64,000 bases of DNA. Source: Pseudomonas fluorescens (GTDB lineage Bacteria > Pseudomonadota > Gammaproteobacteria > Pseudomonadales > Pseudomonadaceae). A program made the position numbers and the translations under genes. Position 1 is the first letter of the stretch; every line of letters starts with the position of its first letter. Of this stretch, positions 63,729 through 64,000 are shown one piece after another. The stretch is from assembly GCF_002837185.1 (NCBI RefSeq), contig NZ_KZ478000.1, forward strand, positions 53,338 through 117,337. The letters are read 5' to 3'. The notes under the pieces are model-generated. The model saw only the letters and a program-made list of their open reading frames with translations, searched no databases and was not told the origin of the DNA.

Positions 63729-64000
63729 GCAGATTCCTTTCGACGAAAAACAGTGCCACCTCATAAGTGAGCGCTGAAAGACACGAAGGTTCATCGATTC
63801 GGCTTGCCCCGATAGCCATAGGTATCTACACAACGCTGTAGCCCCCAACGCTAACCACGATGCGAAGCGAGCCGCTCTTGATCTTGATCTGCTTTAGATC
63901 TTAGGCGCCCCGTTAAACCACGCTGGCCGAACGCAGGCTTGAATCCGTGGGTAACCCGGCAGGACGCCGGGTTAGCCGCACTGGGCCATGGATGGCCCAT
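63729..64000. other. Right-end intergenic sequence with a probable dispersed repeat
   Basis: No gene in this stretch. From about 63858 on, the sequence (GATGCGAAGCGAGCCGCTCT, TTGATCTTGATCTGCTTTAG, and CGTGGGTAACCCGGCAGGAC) matches a block I remember from many places in P. fluorescens-group genomes. A hairpin CCCGGCAGGACGCCGGG occurs within it. Only one copy is in the window, so repeat status is from memory. Confidence 0.45.

Noticed and set aside
62322..63770. Plus-strand open frame of 482 codons opposite the OPT gene
   Set aside because: Gln/Gly/Arg-rich antisense frame of the OPT gene; no ribosome site.

Overview
The window is a piece of a Pseudomonas chromosome, most likely from the P. 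fluorescens complex. The gene order leuC-leuD-leuB-asd, uvrB beside an aromatic aminotransferase, the GC-rich codon use and several GTGGGAGGGGGCTTGC-type REP doublets (REPINs as described for P. fluorescens SBW25) all point there. No strain can be named from the sequence alone.

1-34.6 kb is mostly core genome. A minus-strand leucine/aspartate block (leuC, leuD, a SAM methyltransferase, leuB, asd, then the first codons of a second asd-like gene) is divergent from a LysR regulator and a five-PAS GGDEF/EAL protein. Next come two unusual minus-strand genes, one with a Cys/His-type domain and one with a long Pro-rich repeat tract. They are followed by dusC, a thioesterase, a hydrolase, a TetR regulator, a duplicated tRNA-Ala/tRNA-Glu array, gltX, uvrB, a tyrB-like aminotransferase, the ptrR-sad pair, a protealysin-emfourin protease/inhibitor pair beside a nuclease, a cobalamin-riboswitch ABC transporter, TspO, a lipase-like hydrolase and a ChrA transporter.

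34.7-46 kb is an accessory region. It is less GC-rich and built of single short genes in both orientations: lipoproteins, unknown proteins, a GNAT acetyltransferase, a methyltransferase and an aminoglycoside-phosphotransferase-like gene. Degenerate palindromic repeats separate many of them. It also holds an IS66 remnant, three remnants of a small gene whose intact copy lies at 50 kb, and GGGGTCAGACCAC palindromes. Its right edge cuts a chemoreceptor gene, which has lost its 5' third; its left edge lies next to a short DUF6124-type gene with a highly structured leader.

46-64 kb returns to ordinary Pseudomonas content: a DUF1963-like protein, a TPR protein, membrane proteins, a BPL_N-type periplasmic protein, an MFS transporter, a subtilisin-like protease with Glu in the catalytic Asp position, a GlxA/GbdR-like regulator, a gabP-like permease and an OPT transporter. 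Between gabP and the OPT gene sits a three-gene unit that looks like a type III secretion chaperone followed by two unknown proteins. This unit and the Cys/His protein at 10-11 kb are the best candidates for something undescribed. No secretion apparatus is visible in the window.
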